Source: CAYPGJ01 sp964638515 (GTDB lineage: Bacteria > Planctomycetota > Phycisphaerae > Phycisphaerales > UBA1924). Taken from it: DNA of 64,000 nt. The notes beneath the pieces were generated by a model that saw nothing but the letters and a program-made list of their open reading frames with translations, was not told the origin of the DNA and made no database searches. Location of the stretch: NCBI GenBank assembly GCA_964638515.1, contig CAZWZL010000011.1, forward strand, positions 1 to 64,000. Reading direction: 5' to 3'. The position numbers and the translations under genes were made by a program. Each line of letters starts with the position of its first letter. Within the stretch, counting starts at the first letter, position 1. Below, in pieces: positions 24,105 through 31,818 of the stretch.

Positions 24105-26042
24105 TTATTGCGGGGCGGACTGGACCTCGCGCTTGCGCTCGGCCTCGCCGGAATCCTCGATGAGCTTGCGGAGCTTGCGGTACTCATCCATGCCGGGCGG
24201 CTCGGGGAACCACTGCTTGAAGACTTCCTCGGGGAGTGTGTCGCGCGAGGTGAGGGAGGCGGCGAGGCGGTCGTAGACGGACTTCTGGATGGCGTCGGTG
24301 GCGCGTCGGAAGATGGCGGCCTGGTCCTGCAGGCCGAGGCGCCCGAAGAGGAGGAGGCCGGCGAGGGACTGCGCGACGGCGTCGTTGAAGTCGGGGGGGA
24401 AGAGCTCGGTGCGTTCGAATTCGCCGCCGGCCATGGTGCGTCGGAGCTGGTACTCCATGTAGGTCTTGTGGACGAACCGGGCGTAGGCCATCTGCGCGTC
24501 GAAGACGGCGCGGTTGCCGCGGAGTGCGCCCCGGAGATAGGCCGAGGTGATGGCGCCGTCGAGTTCGGAGATGGCGACCTGCGGGGAGATGAGTCGTTCT
24601 TCGAGGTCGAGCTTGATGAATTGATCGAGGGGGAGGGAGAGCTCGGCGAGCAGATCGGGCTTCTGGTTCAGGTTGAGGCCCGGCCAGTTGCGCAGGGTGT
24701 CGAAGTACTCCTGGGCCTTGTCGAGGCGACCGGCGCGGAAGAAGAATCGCACGGCGTCGCGGAGGAAGTTCTCGTAGCCGAGGGCGAAGGTGGTGAAGAC
24801 CTTGGCGGAGTCTTCGAAGGTGGAGGTGTTTCGCTGGAGCTCGACGAGAAACTCGCCGTAGAGGGGGATGAAGTCGGCGGAGGGGAGCGCGATGTAGGTG
24901 GTGTCGTCGAGGATGTCGTAGTAGAGATCGCCCCAGCGGGCGAGCTCCTGCGTGGCGTGGAGCGCGATCCTGTCGGTGTTGATGAGATCGAATTCGAGAT
25001 CGGAGACGCGCGCGCGACCGGTTTCGGAGCCTCGGAGGGCCCAGTAGAACGCGTGGGTGGATGGGTGGCGCCAGTCGAGCGGCCCGTACTTCTCGGTGTA
25101 TCGGATCATGCGAGGGAGTTCGAGGTTGGCTTCGTCGGTGATGTAGCGCTTTCGGAGGTGGCGGATGAGTGTTTCCCACGCGGCGCGATAGGACTCTTCG
25201 GCCATGAGGGCGAGGAGCGCGTTGTTGCGGTTTTCGGGGGAGAGATCGACCAGCCCGGCGCGCGCGGCCCAGGACTCGGAGAGCGAGGTGTAGAGCTCGA
25301 TGGTGCGGAGCAGCGTGAAGCCGAGCGGGATCTTGGCTTCGTTCTGGATTCGATCGACGAGGGTGGCGAGGTTTGGGTGGAGCTTGACGGCGTCCTGGAT
25401 GGTGTCGGGCGCGTTGTCATAGATGCGGAGCCAGTCGGCGAACACCTGCTTGGCCTCGGCGGCGTCGACGGGGCGTGGCGGGGGTTTGCCGAGCGCGATG
25501 GTCCATTCCTCGGCGACGCGGCGCTTGTAGTACTGGTTGGCGTCGTCGGTGTAGCCCTGGATCTTGTGGTTGTAGATCCAGGCGAGCTCGCGCTGGATGA
25601 CGGGCTCGGAAGGGTTGGCCGGGATGGCGTGCCGGCGGAGGAGGTCGATGCCGGCCTTGACCCACATCCAGCGGTCTTCGGCGCGGTTGGTGGCGACGGA
25701 GATGTTGTAGGCCATGTTCCAGGCCTGGAAGATCCAGACGCGCGGGAAGCGCGGCTGGAGCCTGGTGATGGTGCGGGCGAGTTCGATGGACTCGTAGAAC
25801 TTGCCTTCTTCCTTGAGCTTGTTGGCGCGGAACCAGAGCACGTTGACGAAGAGGCCTCGGAAGGCGCCCAGGGCGATGCCGACGGCGACCTCGGGAGGAT
25901 CGCCCTCGACGGGGCGATCGGCGTGGACGAGCTGGGCGCGCCCGGCCTGCGCGGTGATCGCTGTGGCGAAGTATGACGAGGCGAGCACGGCGAGGAGCAT
26001 CGCGGCGGAGCAGACAAGATGGACAAGTCTGGAGGTGTTCAT
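24105..26042 (-). CDS. Membrane-anchored TPR-like helical-repeat protein of the SPFH-ABC operon
   Basis: A 645-residue protein, not assigned to a named family. One N-terminal hydrophobic helix (LVHLVCSAAMLLAVLASSYFATAI) anchors it. The rest is predicted alpha-helical, with TPR-like spacing near the N-terminus (FRANKLKEEGKFYESIELARTITRLQPRF, then FQAWNMAYNISVATNRAEDRW). It is last in a run of six same-strand genes, 13 bp after the ABC permease, so it is probably a partner of that transporter or of the SPFH proteins. The ATG at 26042 was chosen because it opens directly before the helix. The C-terminal 30 residues are highly charged (YRKLRKLIEDSGEAERKREV). Confidence 0.82.
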   Translation of the reverse strand: MNTSRLVHLVCSAAMLLAVLASSYFATAITAQAGRAQLVHADRPVEGDPPEVAVGIALGAFRGLFVNVLWFRANKLKEEGKFYESIELARTITRLQPRFPRVWIFQAWNMAYNISVATNRAEDRWMWVKAGIDLLRRHAIPANPSEPVIQRELAWIYNHKIQGYTDDANQYYKRRVAEEWTIALGKPPPRPVDAAEAKQVFADWLRIYDNAPDTIQDAVKLHPNLATLVDRIQNEAKIPLGFTLLRTIELYTSLSESWAARAGLVDLSPENRNNALLALMAEESYRAAWETLIRHLRKRYITDEANLELPRMIRYTEKYGPLDWRHPSTHAFYWALRGSETGRARVSDLEFDLINTDRIALHATQELARWGDLYYDILDDTTYIALPSADFIPLYGEFLVELQRNTSTFEDSAKVFTTFALGYENFLRDAVRFFFRAGRLDKAQEYFDTLRNWPGLNLNQKPDLLAELSLPLDQFIKLDLEERLISPQVAISELDGAITSAYLRGALRGNRAVFDAQMAYARFVHKTYMEYQLRRTMAGGEFERTELFPPDFNDAVAQSLAGLLLFGRLGLQDQAAIFRRATDAIQKSVYDRLAASLTSRDTLPEEVFKQWFPEPPGMDEYRKLRKLIEDSGEAERKREVQSAPQ

Positions 26043-26055
26043 GGACTCTTGGGTT

Positions 26056-28047
26056 CTACTTGCCTGAATAGATGGCGAGTTCGCGCTTGCGGAAGACGAG
26101 CCAGCCCAGGGTGAGCGCGGAGGCGGCCACCGCGAAGAGGAGCATCGCGGCCTGCGCGAGCGCGGCCCAGGGGACGAGGATGCCGTCGGCGAGGTCGGCG
26201 GTTGGGCGGAGCCGGCCGTACCAGCCGACGAGGATGGAGATGGGCACGGCGATGAGTCTGGCGCCGAAAGCGACGACGTCGAAACCCTGATCGGTGACCA
26301 CCTCGTAGTACTCAAGGGAATCGCGCAGGAACGCGGAGGACTCGAGGATGAAGAGCACGGCGAGCGTGCAGAGGGACGCGACGGGGAAGGCGAGGAAGGA
26401 GCCGGCGGCGACGCCGATGGCGGCGATGAGCGCGAGCTTGCACCAGAGAATGAGGGCGACTCGAAGGAAGTTTGATTCGTAGGGGCCGGCGGCGTAGAGC
26501 ATGCGCAGGCCGTCGGGGGGGAAGGTCATGGGGTATTGGTTCGGGAGATTGAGACGCGGATCGCCGTTGACGACCTGGAGGGAGAGGCGGCCCTGCTCGT
26601 CGATGATGTCCTTGAGGACGCGTCGGCGCTCGGCGTCGCGCTGCTCGAGTGTGAGATCGGCGGGGAGGAGGTCGTCGGGGAGGGTGATGGTCTGCGCGGT
26701 CTTGATGGAGGCCTGACGTGTGAAGGCGATGAGGTTTCCGACGACGAACGTGACGCGAAAGAGCGTGGCGGGGTTGTTGGAGCCGGCGTGGAAGGAGTAC
26801 CGGAAGGTGAGGGGGCGGCCGGCCTCGCGGGCTTCGGAGAGCCCTTCGAAGATGAACTCCCGAACTTCGCCGGGCACGATGGATCGATGGCGCTGGAGGA
26901 ACTCGTCGAGCACCTGCTTGCGGAAGACGGCGCGGGCGGATCGGAACGTGGCGACGCCTTCGACGGAGTTGATGTGCTCCTGGTATCGGGCCTCGGCCTC
27001 GCGCTCGACGTCCTCGGGCGAGAACGCGCTGTAGATGGAGATGAACGAGGATTTGCGCGCCACGAGCACCTGCGACTCGAGGAGCCGACGGTCTTCGGCG
27101 ACGGCGTTGGGGTTGTCGGCCGAGACGAACGCGCGGGCCTCGCCGACGGCGGGTTGTGCTCGGAGATACTGCGTGAACAGGAAGATCCCGGCGGCGGCCA
27201 CGATCAGAAGGGCGGCGTTGAGGGCGCAGATGCCGAGCCACTTGCCCAGGATGTAGCGGGCGGGCGAGACCGGCTTGGTCATGGTCTGCCAGATGACGCG
27301 ATCGCGTTGCTCAAAAGCGACGGTGGCGACGGAGAAGAGCGCCGTGAGGAGGGCGAGCACCCAGAACGCGCCGGCGGAGGAGTATTGAAGGAAGGTCTGG
27401 ACCCGGAATCGCAGCGGCTGCTGCTCATCGAGAAGGAACGGAAGCGAGACGAGGAGAAAGACGAGCAGGGCGATGAAGAGCAGGCTGATCTTGAGGCGGG
27501 CGGCCTCGGCGAGCACGTTGCGCGCGATGGCGTTCAGCGGGTTGGACAGCGCGAGCATGGCGCGGAGGGCCTGGAGGAGGACGGTGAACGCGGCGGCGAG
27601 CGCGGCGGCGGCGAGCGCCATCTGGCCGAGCGAGCGTGAGGCGGGAACGAGGAGGAGGGGCGTGGCGACGGCGGCGGCGAGGCCGGCGATGCCGAGGAGC
27701 GACAGGGATATGCCGAGCCAGACGGCGGCGAGCGCCAGCGCCGCGACGGCGAGAATGGCGATGGCGGCCGGGAGTATCGGGCTGGGCGAGCGGAGGATGG
27801 CGGAGAGAAGGGAGTCCTGCCCGAAGCCTCTTGCGCGAGCCTGCGCAGCGATCGCCTGGGACTGTTGCTCGGCGGCGCGTTCGACGGCGGCTTGAGCGGC
27901 GGCTGCGGAGTCCGGCGCGTTCACGGCGATCACCCACGCCGCGAGCGCCAGCAGGGCCAACGAAAGGACAATGACGCTGACGATGACCTTGAAGCGCTTG
28001 GAGTGCTGGAGAACGTCGAGCCGGGTGAGGAGCGCGCGGGCCTTCAC
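26056..28047 (-). CDS. ABC-2-type transporter permease, large
   Basis: A 663-residue integral membrane protein. Hydrophobic segments lie at about 20-42, 85-135 (several), 155-190, 205-240 and 285-310, and a final cluster spans about 525-655. Between them is an extracytoplasmic region of over 200 residues (about 315-520) rich in charged residues. The motif TKPVSPARYILGKWLGI is typical of NosY/ABC-2 permeases, and the C-terminus ends in a positive FRKRELAIY. Its GTG start overlaps the stop of the ATPase gene by GTGA (28044-28047), so the two are translationally coupled. The substrate is unknown; export or lipid/protein extrusion is the usual role of this class. Confidence 0.9.
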   Translation of the reverse strand: MKARALLTRLDVLQHSKRFKVIVSVIVLSLALLALAAWVIAVNAPDSAAAAQAAVERAAEQQSQAIAAQARARGFGQDSLLSAILRSPSPILPAAIAILAVAALALAAVWLGISLSLLGIAGLAAAVATPLLLVPASRSLGQMALAAAALAAAFTVLLQALRAMLALSNPLNAIARNVLAEAARLKISLLFIALLVFLLVSLPFLLDEQQPLRFRVQTFLQYSSAGAFWVLALLTALFSVATVAFEQRDRVIWQTMTKPVSPARYILGKWLGICALNAALLIVAAAGIFLFTQYLRAQPAVGEARAFVSADNPNAVAEDRRLLESQVLVARKSSFISIYSAFSPEDVEREAEARYQEHINSVEGVATFRSARAVFRKQVLDEFLQRHRSIVPGEVREFIFEGLSEAREAGRPLTFRYSFHAGSNNPATLFRVTFVVGNLIAFTRQASIKTAQTITLPDDLLPADLTLEQRDAERRRVLKDIIDEQGRLSLQVVNGDPRLNLPNQYPMTFPPDGLRMLYAAGPYESNFLRVALILWCKLALIAAIGVAAGSFLAFPVASLCTLAVLFILESSAFLRDSLEYYEVVTDQGFDVVAFGARLIAVPISILVGWYGRLRPTADLADGILVPWAALAQAAMLLFAVAASALTLGWLVFRKRELAIYSGK

Positions 28048-29252
28048 GGCTTGTCGTCCCCGGGCGCTTGATCCGGTGGGTTGCTGGTGAGCGCGTCGAT
28101 GATGGACTGATCGACGTCGGGTCGCGGGGCCGGCTGATCGGCGCGGGGCGCGGGGGAAGCCGGGCGAGGCTGTCGCACGAGTTGCTCGATGACGTCGGCT
28201 TCGGGGGCCGAGGGCTTCGGGGTCGGCGACGCGGCGGGCTCGGGGGGCGCTTCGGGGCGCAGGAGACGATCGATGACGGCGTCGGGCTCGTTCTCGGCGC
28301 GAAGGAACGCGGCCGTGGGACCGCCCGCGGCGGCGCCGGAGGTCTCGATCCGCTCGGCGCGGGCGCGTTCGACGATGTCGAGGAAGAGATCTTCGAGGCG
28401 CTGACGAGGCTTGTCGACGCGCTGGATGGCGCGGCCGGTGCGCTGGCGGATGAGCTCGCCGACGGCGGCGATGGTGCTCTCGTCGAGCGCGTCGGTCTCG
28501 AGGATGGTGCGATCCTGGGACGTGAGCAGGGAGTCGGGCGAGCCTTCCGCGCGCGCCTTGCCGCCGTAGAGGATGACCAGTCGGCCGACGCAATCCTCGA
28601 CGTCGGCGAGCAGGTGGGAGGAGAGCAGGATGGTCTTGCCTCGCCTTCCGAGCTCGAGGATGAGGTCCTTCACCTGGCGCGAGCCGAGGGGATCGAGCCC
28701 GGAGGTTGGCTCGTCGAGGATGAGAAACTCGGGATCGTTGATCAGTGCTTGCGCCAGACCGATGCGGCGCTGCATGCCCTTGGAGTACTCGTGGATCTGA
28801 CGGTGCTGGACGGCGGCGAGGCCGACCATGTCGAGGAGTTCGTCGATGCGGCGCTCTCTGGCGCGCCGATCGAGTTCGAAGAGTCGGGCGTAATAGTCGA
28901 GCGTCTCGCGGGCGTTGAGGAAGGGGTAGAAGTAGGACTCCTCGGGGAGATAGCCGATGCGCTTCTTGATGGATACATCGGTGGGCAGCTTGCCGAACAC
29001 GGCGAGGCGGCCGGAGGTTCTGCGAAGGAGCCCGAGGATGAGCTTGATCGTGGTGGACTTGCCCGAGCCGTTGGGGCCAAGGAGTCCGAAGATCTCGCCT
29101 CGGTGCACGGTGAGGTCGACGTTGTCGACGGCTTTGGCTCGCGGGCGAAGCCAGAAGTCGCGAAAGACCTTGGTGAGCGCCTGCGCCGCGACCACGGGAG
29201 CGTCCGCGGACGCGCGAGAGCGAGCGCGTGGCGAGGCCGAGATCGCGCTCAC
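28044..29252 (-). CDS. ABC transporter ATP-binding protein with repeated-motif tail
   Basis: A 402-residue ATPase. The NBD covers about residues 20-260: Walker A GPNGSGKST, signature YSKGMQRRIG, Walker B LILDEPTSGLD and the His switch in LLSSHLLADVE. After a short regulatory segment the last 80 residues are Pro/Ala-rich and contain three similar motifs at even spacing: DAVIDRLLRP (324-333), DVIEQLVRQP (353-362) and DQSIIDALTS (381-390). Such a tail is not part of standard NBDs and suggests a docking function. The GTG start overlaps the stop of the preceding SPFH gene (GTGA), and its stop overlaps the permease start. Confidence 0.92.
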   Translation of the reverse strand: MSAISASPRARSRASADAPVVAAQALTKVFRDFWLRPRAKAVDNVDLTVHRGEIFGLLGPNGSGKSTTIKLILGLLRRTSGRLAVFGKLPTDVSIKKRIGYLPEESYFYPFLNARETLDYYARLFELDRRARERRIDELLDMVGLAAVQHRQIHEYSKGMQRRIGLAQALINDPEFLILDEPTSGLDPLGSRQVKDLILELGRRGKTILLSSHLLADVEDCVGRLVILYGGKARAEGSPDSLLTSQDRTILETDALDESTIAAVGELIRQRTGRAIQRVDKPRQRLEDLFLDIVERARAERIETSGAAAGGPTAAFLRAENEPDAVIDRLLRPEAPPEPAASPTPKPSAPEADVIEQLVRQPRPASPAPRADQPAPRPDVDQSIIDALTSNPPDQAPGDDKP

Positions 29253-30793
29253 GGCGAGCCTCCGGAGGGCGAATCCCACGCCTCGCGCTTGCGTGCTTTT
29301 TCGCGCTCGATGCGGCTGACGGCTGAGGTGATCTCGGCGCGATTGCGCGCGGCCTCGAGATCGCGGGCGAACTGCGGGTCCTGATTGAGCAGCACCTCGA
29401 GATTCGCGCCGGGGGGCAGCATCATGACGGAGGTGGTCGGGTTGGCGAGGAACTCCATGTAGGCGTCGGCCCATTCGCGCACAACGAGGAGGTCCGGGCT
29501 CTGGCGGAACTGCTCGCGTTTCGCGCGGAACCGCTCGACGTCGGTGCGTGAGGAGGAGACGACCTCGGTGCGGTATTGGCGGGCCGCGGAGATCAGGTTC
29601 GAAGCCTCGCCGGCCACGACGCGGTCGAAGCGGCGCCCGTCGATCTCAACGGATTCGCCCTCGAGCAGGCTGTCGATGTCGGACAGGATCTTCTCGGCCG
29701 CGGATTCGTCTTCGCGGGTGAGGGCCGTTTCGTACGCGTCGATCCGGTCGAGGAGCGTTTGGTGGCCCTGACCGGCGACGCGGTTGAGGCGTTCGCGCGA
29801 GTCCTTCTCGGCGTCTTCGACGGCTTTGGCGGCCGCGGCCACGGCGGACTGCACGTTGGCGAAGGACTGCCGGGTGGGGAGGGGCGGCACGAGTTGGCGG
29901 AGCGCGATCTGATCGATGCGAATTCCGCTGCCGGCGGTGTCGAGGGATTGTTGTGCGATCGATCGGATGCGCGCGGTGAGCAGGCTCTCACCGGCGATGG
30001 CGGGCGGCGCGGGTTCCGTGGGCGAGGACGGAGCCGGCTCCGTGGATTCCGGAGTGGCGGGCGCGGCTTCGGATGGCGCGGGCTCCGGAGCAGGCCCGGC
30101 CGGCGTTGTGACCGGCGCGACGAGCGACGCGCCCTGCTGGAGCAGCGCGTCGATGGGCGTCTCCGCGATGACGCGGACCACGGCGCGCTCCACGGCGACG
30201 CGCACGAGCGATTCCTCATCGGGCGTGTAGATGCTTCGGAGGTAGGACGAGGGGTCGTCCCGCCGGTACAGCACGGCGAATTGCGCGTGGATCAGGTTTC
30301 CGTCGCCCGTGATGAGCGAGCCGTCGACGCCCGGGATGAGCCCGACGTTTCCGATCGAAGGGAGCTGGTCGAGCGAGAGGTTCTCCTGGCGCGCGGCCAG
30401 ATGGAACCAGAAGGACTTCTTGAGATCGAGCGATTGCTGCCCCGTCTGCACGGTGAGGAACTCGCCGATGGGGAAGGGCCAGGAAAAATGCAGGCCCGGG
30501 CCGATGTCCTGCGCGACGATGCGGCCGAAGGTGAGACGCACGCCCCGCTCCGCTTCGTTCACCTTGCGCGCGCCGGAGACGAGAAAGAGCACGATGAGGA
30601 CGGCCATGCCGACCTGGAGCAGGAAGAAGGTGATGCGGAGCGCATCCGCCAGGGATTTCTGCGCGGGGTCAAGGGAGAGCGCGTCGGGCGCGGCGCCGTC
30701 GCGCTGGGTGAGCGTGATCGAGGCGGCGCGCCTGGGCGTGGCCGGCTCGGGCGGCGGATCGAGCGGCGCGTTGGGATCGAGAGGGTCGCTCAT
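29249..30793 (-). CDS. SPFH/band-7 membrane protein, HflK-like
   Basis: A 514-residue protein. The N-terminus is Pro-rich and about 50 residues long. One transmembrane helix follows (ITFFLLQVGMAVLIVLFLVSG), then an SPFH domain (VNEAERGVRLTFGRIVAQDIGPGLHFSWPFPIGE) and a coiled-coil part with AAAAKAVEDAEKDSRERLNRV. A Pro/Glu/Ala-rich insert of about 45 residues (about 230-275) breaks the domain before ARIRSIAQQSLD. HflK/HflC proteins form cages around the FtsH protease; no ftsH is nearby. The ATG overlaps the stop of the HflC-like gene by ATGA (30790-30793), and its own stop overlaps the ATPase start. Confidence 0.88.
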   Translation of the reverse strand: MSDPLDPNAPLDPPPEPATPRRAASITLTQRDGAAPDALSLDPAQKSLADALRITFFLLQVGMAVLIVLFLVSGARKVNEAERGVRLTFGRIVAQDIGPGLHFSWPFPIGEFLTVQTGQQSLDLKKSFWFHLAARQENLSLDQLPSIGNVGLIPGVDGSLITGDGNLIHAQFAVLYRRDDPSSYLRSIYTPDEESLVRVAVERAVVRVIAETPIDALLQQGASLVAPVTTPAGPAPEPAPSEAAPATPESTEPAPSSPTEPAPPAIAGESLLTARIRSIAQQSLDTAGSGIRIDQIALRQLVPPLPTRQSFANVQSAVAAAAKAVEDAEKDSRERLNRVAGQGHQTLLDRIDAYETALTREDESAAEKILSDIDSLLEGESVEIDGRRFDRVVAGEASNLISAARQYRTEVVSSSRTDVERFRAKREQFRQSPDLLVVREWADAYMEFLANPTTSVMMLPPGANLEVLLNQDPQFARDLEAARNRAEITSAVSRIEREKARKREAWDSPSGGSP

Positions 30794-31818
30794 TGGTTGG
30801 AGAGCTCGTTGGCGGGCTTGGCAGACGTGTGCGGCTGCGGGCGCGGCTCACCCAGCACGGGGATGCCCTGCACGCCCGAGATGGTGCGGGGATCGAAGAG
30901 ACGGAAGCCGAAGTCGGTGGTGGGCAGCACGAGCGTGGCGCGCTTGCCGAGCCCGAGGCGCATGAACTCGAGGTTCTTCAGGAACACGGCGAGCTCGGGA
31001 TCCTCGGCGAACGAGGAGAGGTATTTCGCGGCCTCGAGGTCGCCGGCGTTTCGGATTTCCTGCGCGCGACGATCCGCGAAGGCGAGGATGCGTCGTGCGG
31101 CGGACTCGGCCTCGCTGCGGATGGTCGAAGCGCGGGACTCGCCCTGGCTCTGGGCCTCGGCGGCGATGGACTCGCGGGCCGCGCGCATGCGCTCATAGAC
31201 GGCGCGGGTCGTTTCCTGTGGCAGCACGACGCGGGAGACGCCGACCTGCACGGGTTCGACGCCGAAGTCGGCGAGCGTTCGGCCTTCTCCGCCCGCGGAG
31301 GCCAGCCTTCGGAGGATGGCGGCCTCGAGATCGCCGAGCTTGGATGCGCCGGCCACGGGGTTGAACAGGTCCTTGAGTTCGTACGCGGAGACCTCAGCGA
31401 TGGCGGATCGGAGCAGGGACTCGAGGGTGCGCTCGGCGGAGCGGAAGTGATCTCGCGCGGAGGGGCCCTGCGAGCTGTACCGCTGGAAGAAGACGAGCGG
31501 GTCGGCGATGCGCCAGGCCAGGAAAGACTCAACGACGATCTGCGCCTGATCGCGGGTGAGCTGCGTTTCCGAGCGTGTCTGCAGGACGCGGACGCGCGTG
31601 TCGTACTTGGTGACGGACTGCACCGGGTAGGGCCACTTGAGGAAGATGCCCGACTCGTCGCCCTCGACGTTGCGGATGGCGGCTTCGCCGGCGCGCCCGA
31701 ACGTGGTGACGACGGCGACCTCGGTGAATCGCACGGAGTAGGTCGACCAGAAGGCGACGAACCCGAGGACGATGAGCGCGGTGATGAGAAACAGGAATGT
31801 GGATCGCACGGCGATCAC
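30790..31818 (-). CDS. SPFH/band-7 membrane protein, HflC-like
   Basis: A 342-residue protein. An N-terminal transmembrane helix (STFLFLITALIVLGFVAFWSTY) is followed at once by the SPFH domain (VRFTEVAVVTTFGRAG, GIFLKWPYPVQSVTKYDTRV, QIVVESFLAWRIADPLVFF), which has the order and length of HflC. The C-terminal half is a long Ala/Glu/Arg helix (ESIAAEAQSQGESRASTIRS), the usual assembly coil. Translation starts at GTG 31818, which overlaps the stop of the seven-helix SPFH gene (GTGA at 31815-31818). It probably hetero-oligomerises with the HflK-like product. Confidence 0.9.
   Translation of the reverse strand: MIAVRSTFLFLITALIVLGFVAFWSTYSVRFTEVAVVTTFGRAGEAAIRNVEGDESGIFLKWPYPVQSVTKYDTRVRVLQTRSETQLTRDQAQIVVESFLAWRIADPLVFFQRYSSQGPSARDHFRSAERTLESLLRSAIAEVSAYELKDLFNPVAGASKLGDLEAAILRRLASAGGEGRTLADFGVEPVQVGVSRVVLPQETTRAVYERMRAARESIAAEAQSQGESRASTIRSEAESAARRILAFADRRAQEIRNAGDLEAAKYLSSFAEDPELAVFLKNLEFMRLGLGKRATLVLPTTDFGFRLFDPRTISGVQGIPVLGEPRPQPHTSAKPANELSNQ

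Noticed and set aside
24108..25976. 622-codon open frame on plus over the helical-repeat protein gene
   Set aside because: Extremely Glu/Gly/Asp/Val-rich, without motifs; the minus frame has a membrane helix, repeats and operon context.
29249..31818. Calling the two SPFH genes hflK and hflC outright
   Set aside because: They lack the usual hflX/ftsH context and are coupled to ABC genes; the HflK/C roles are only by analogy, so no symbol was given.
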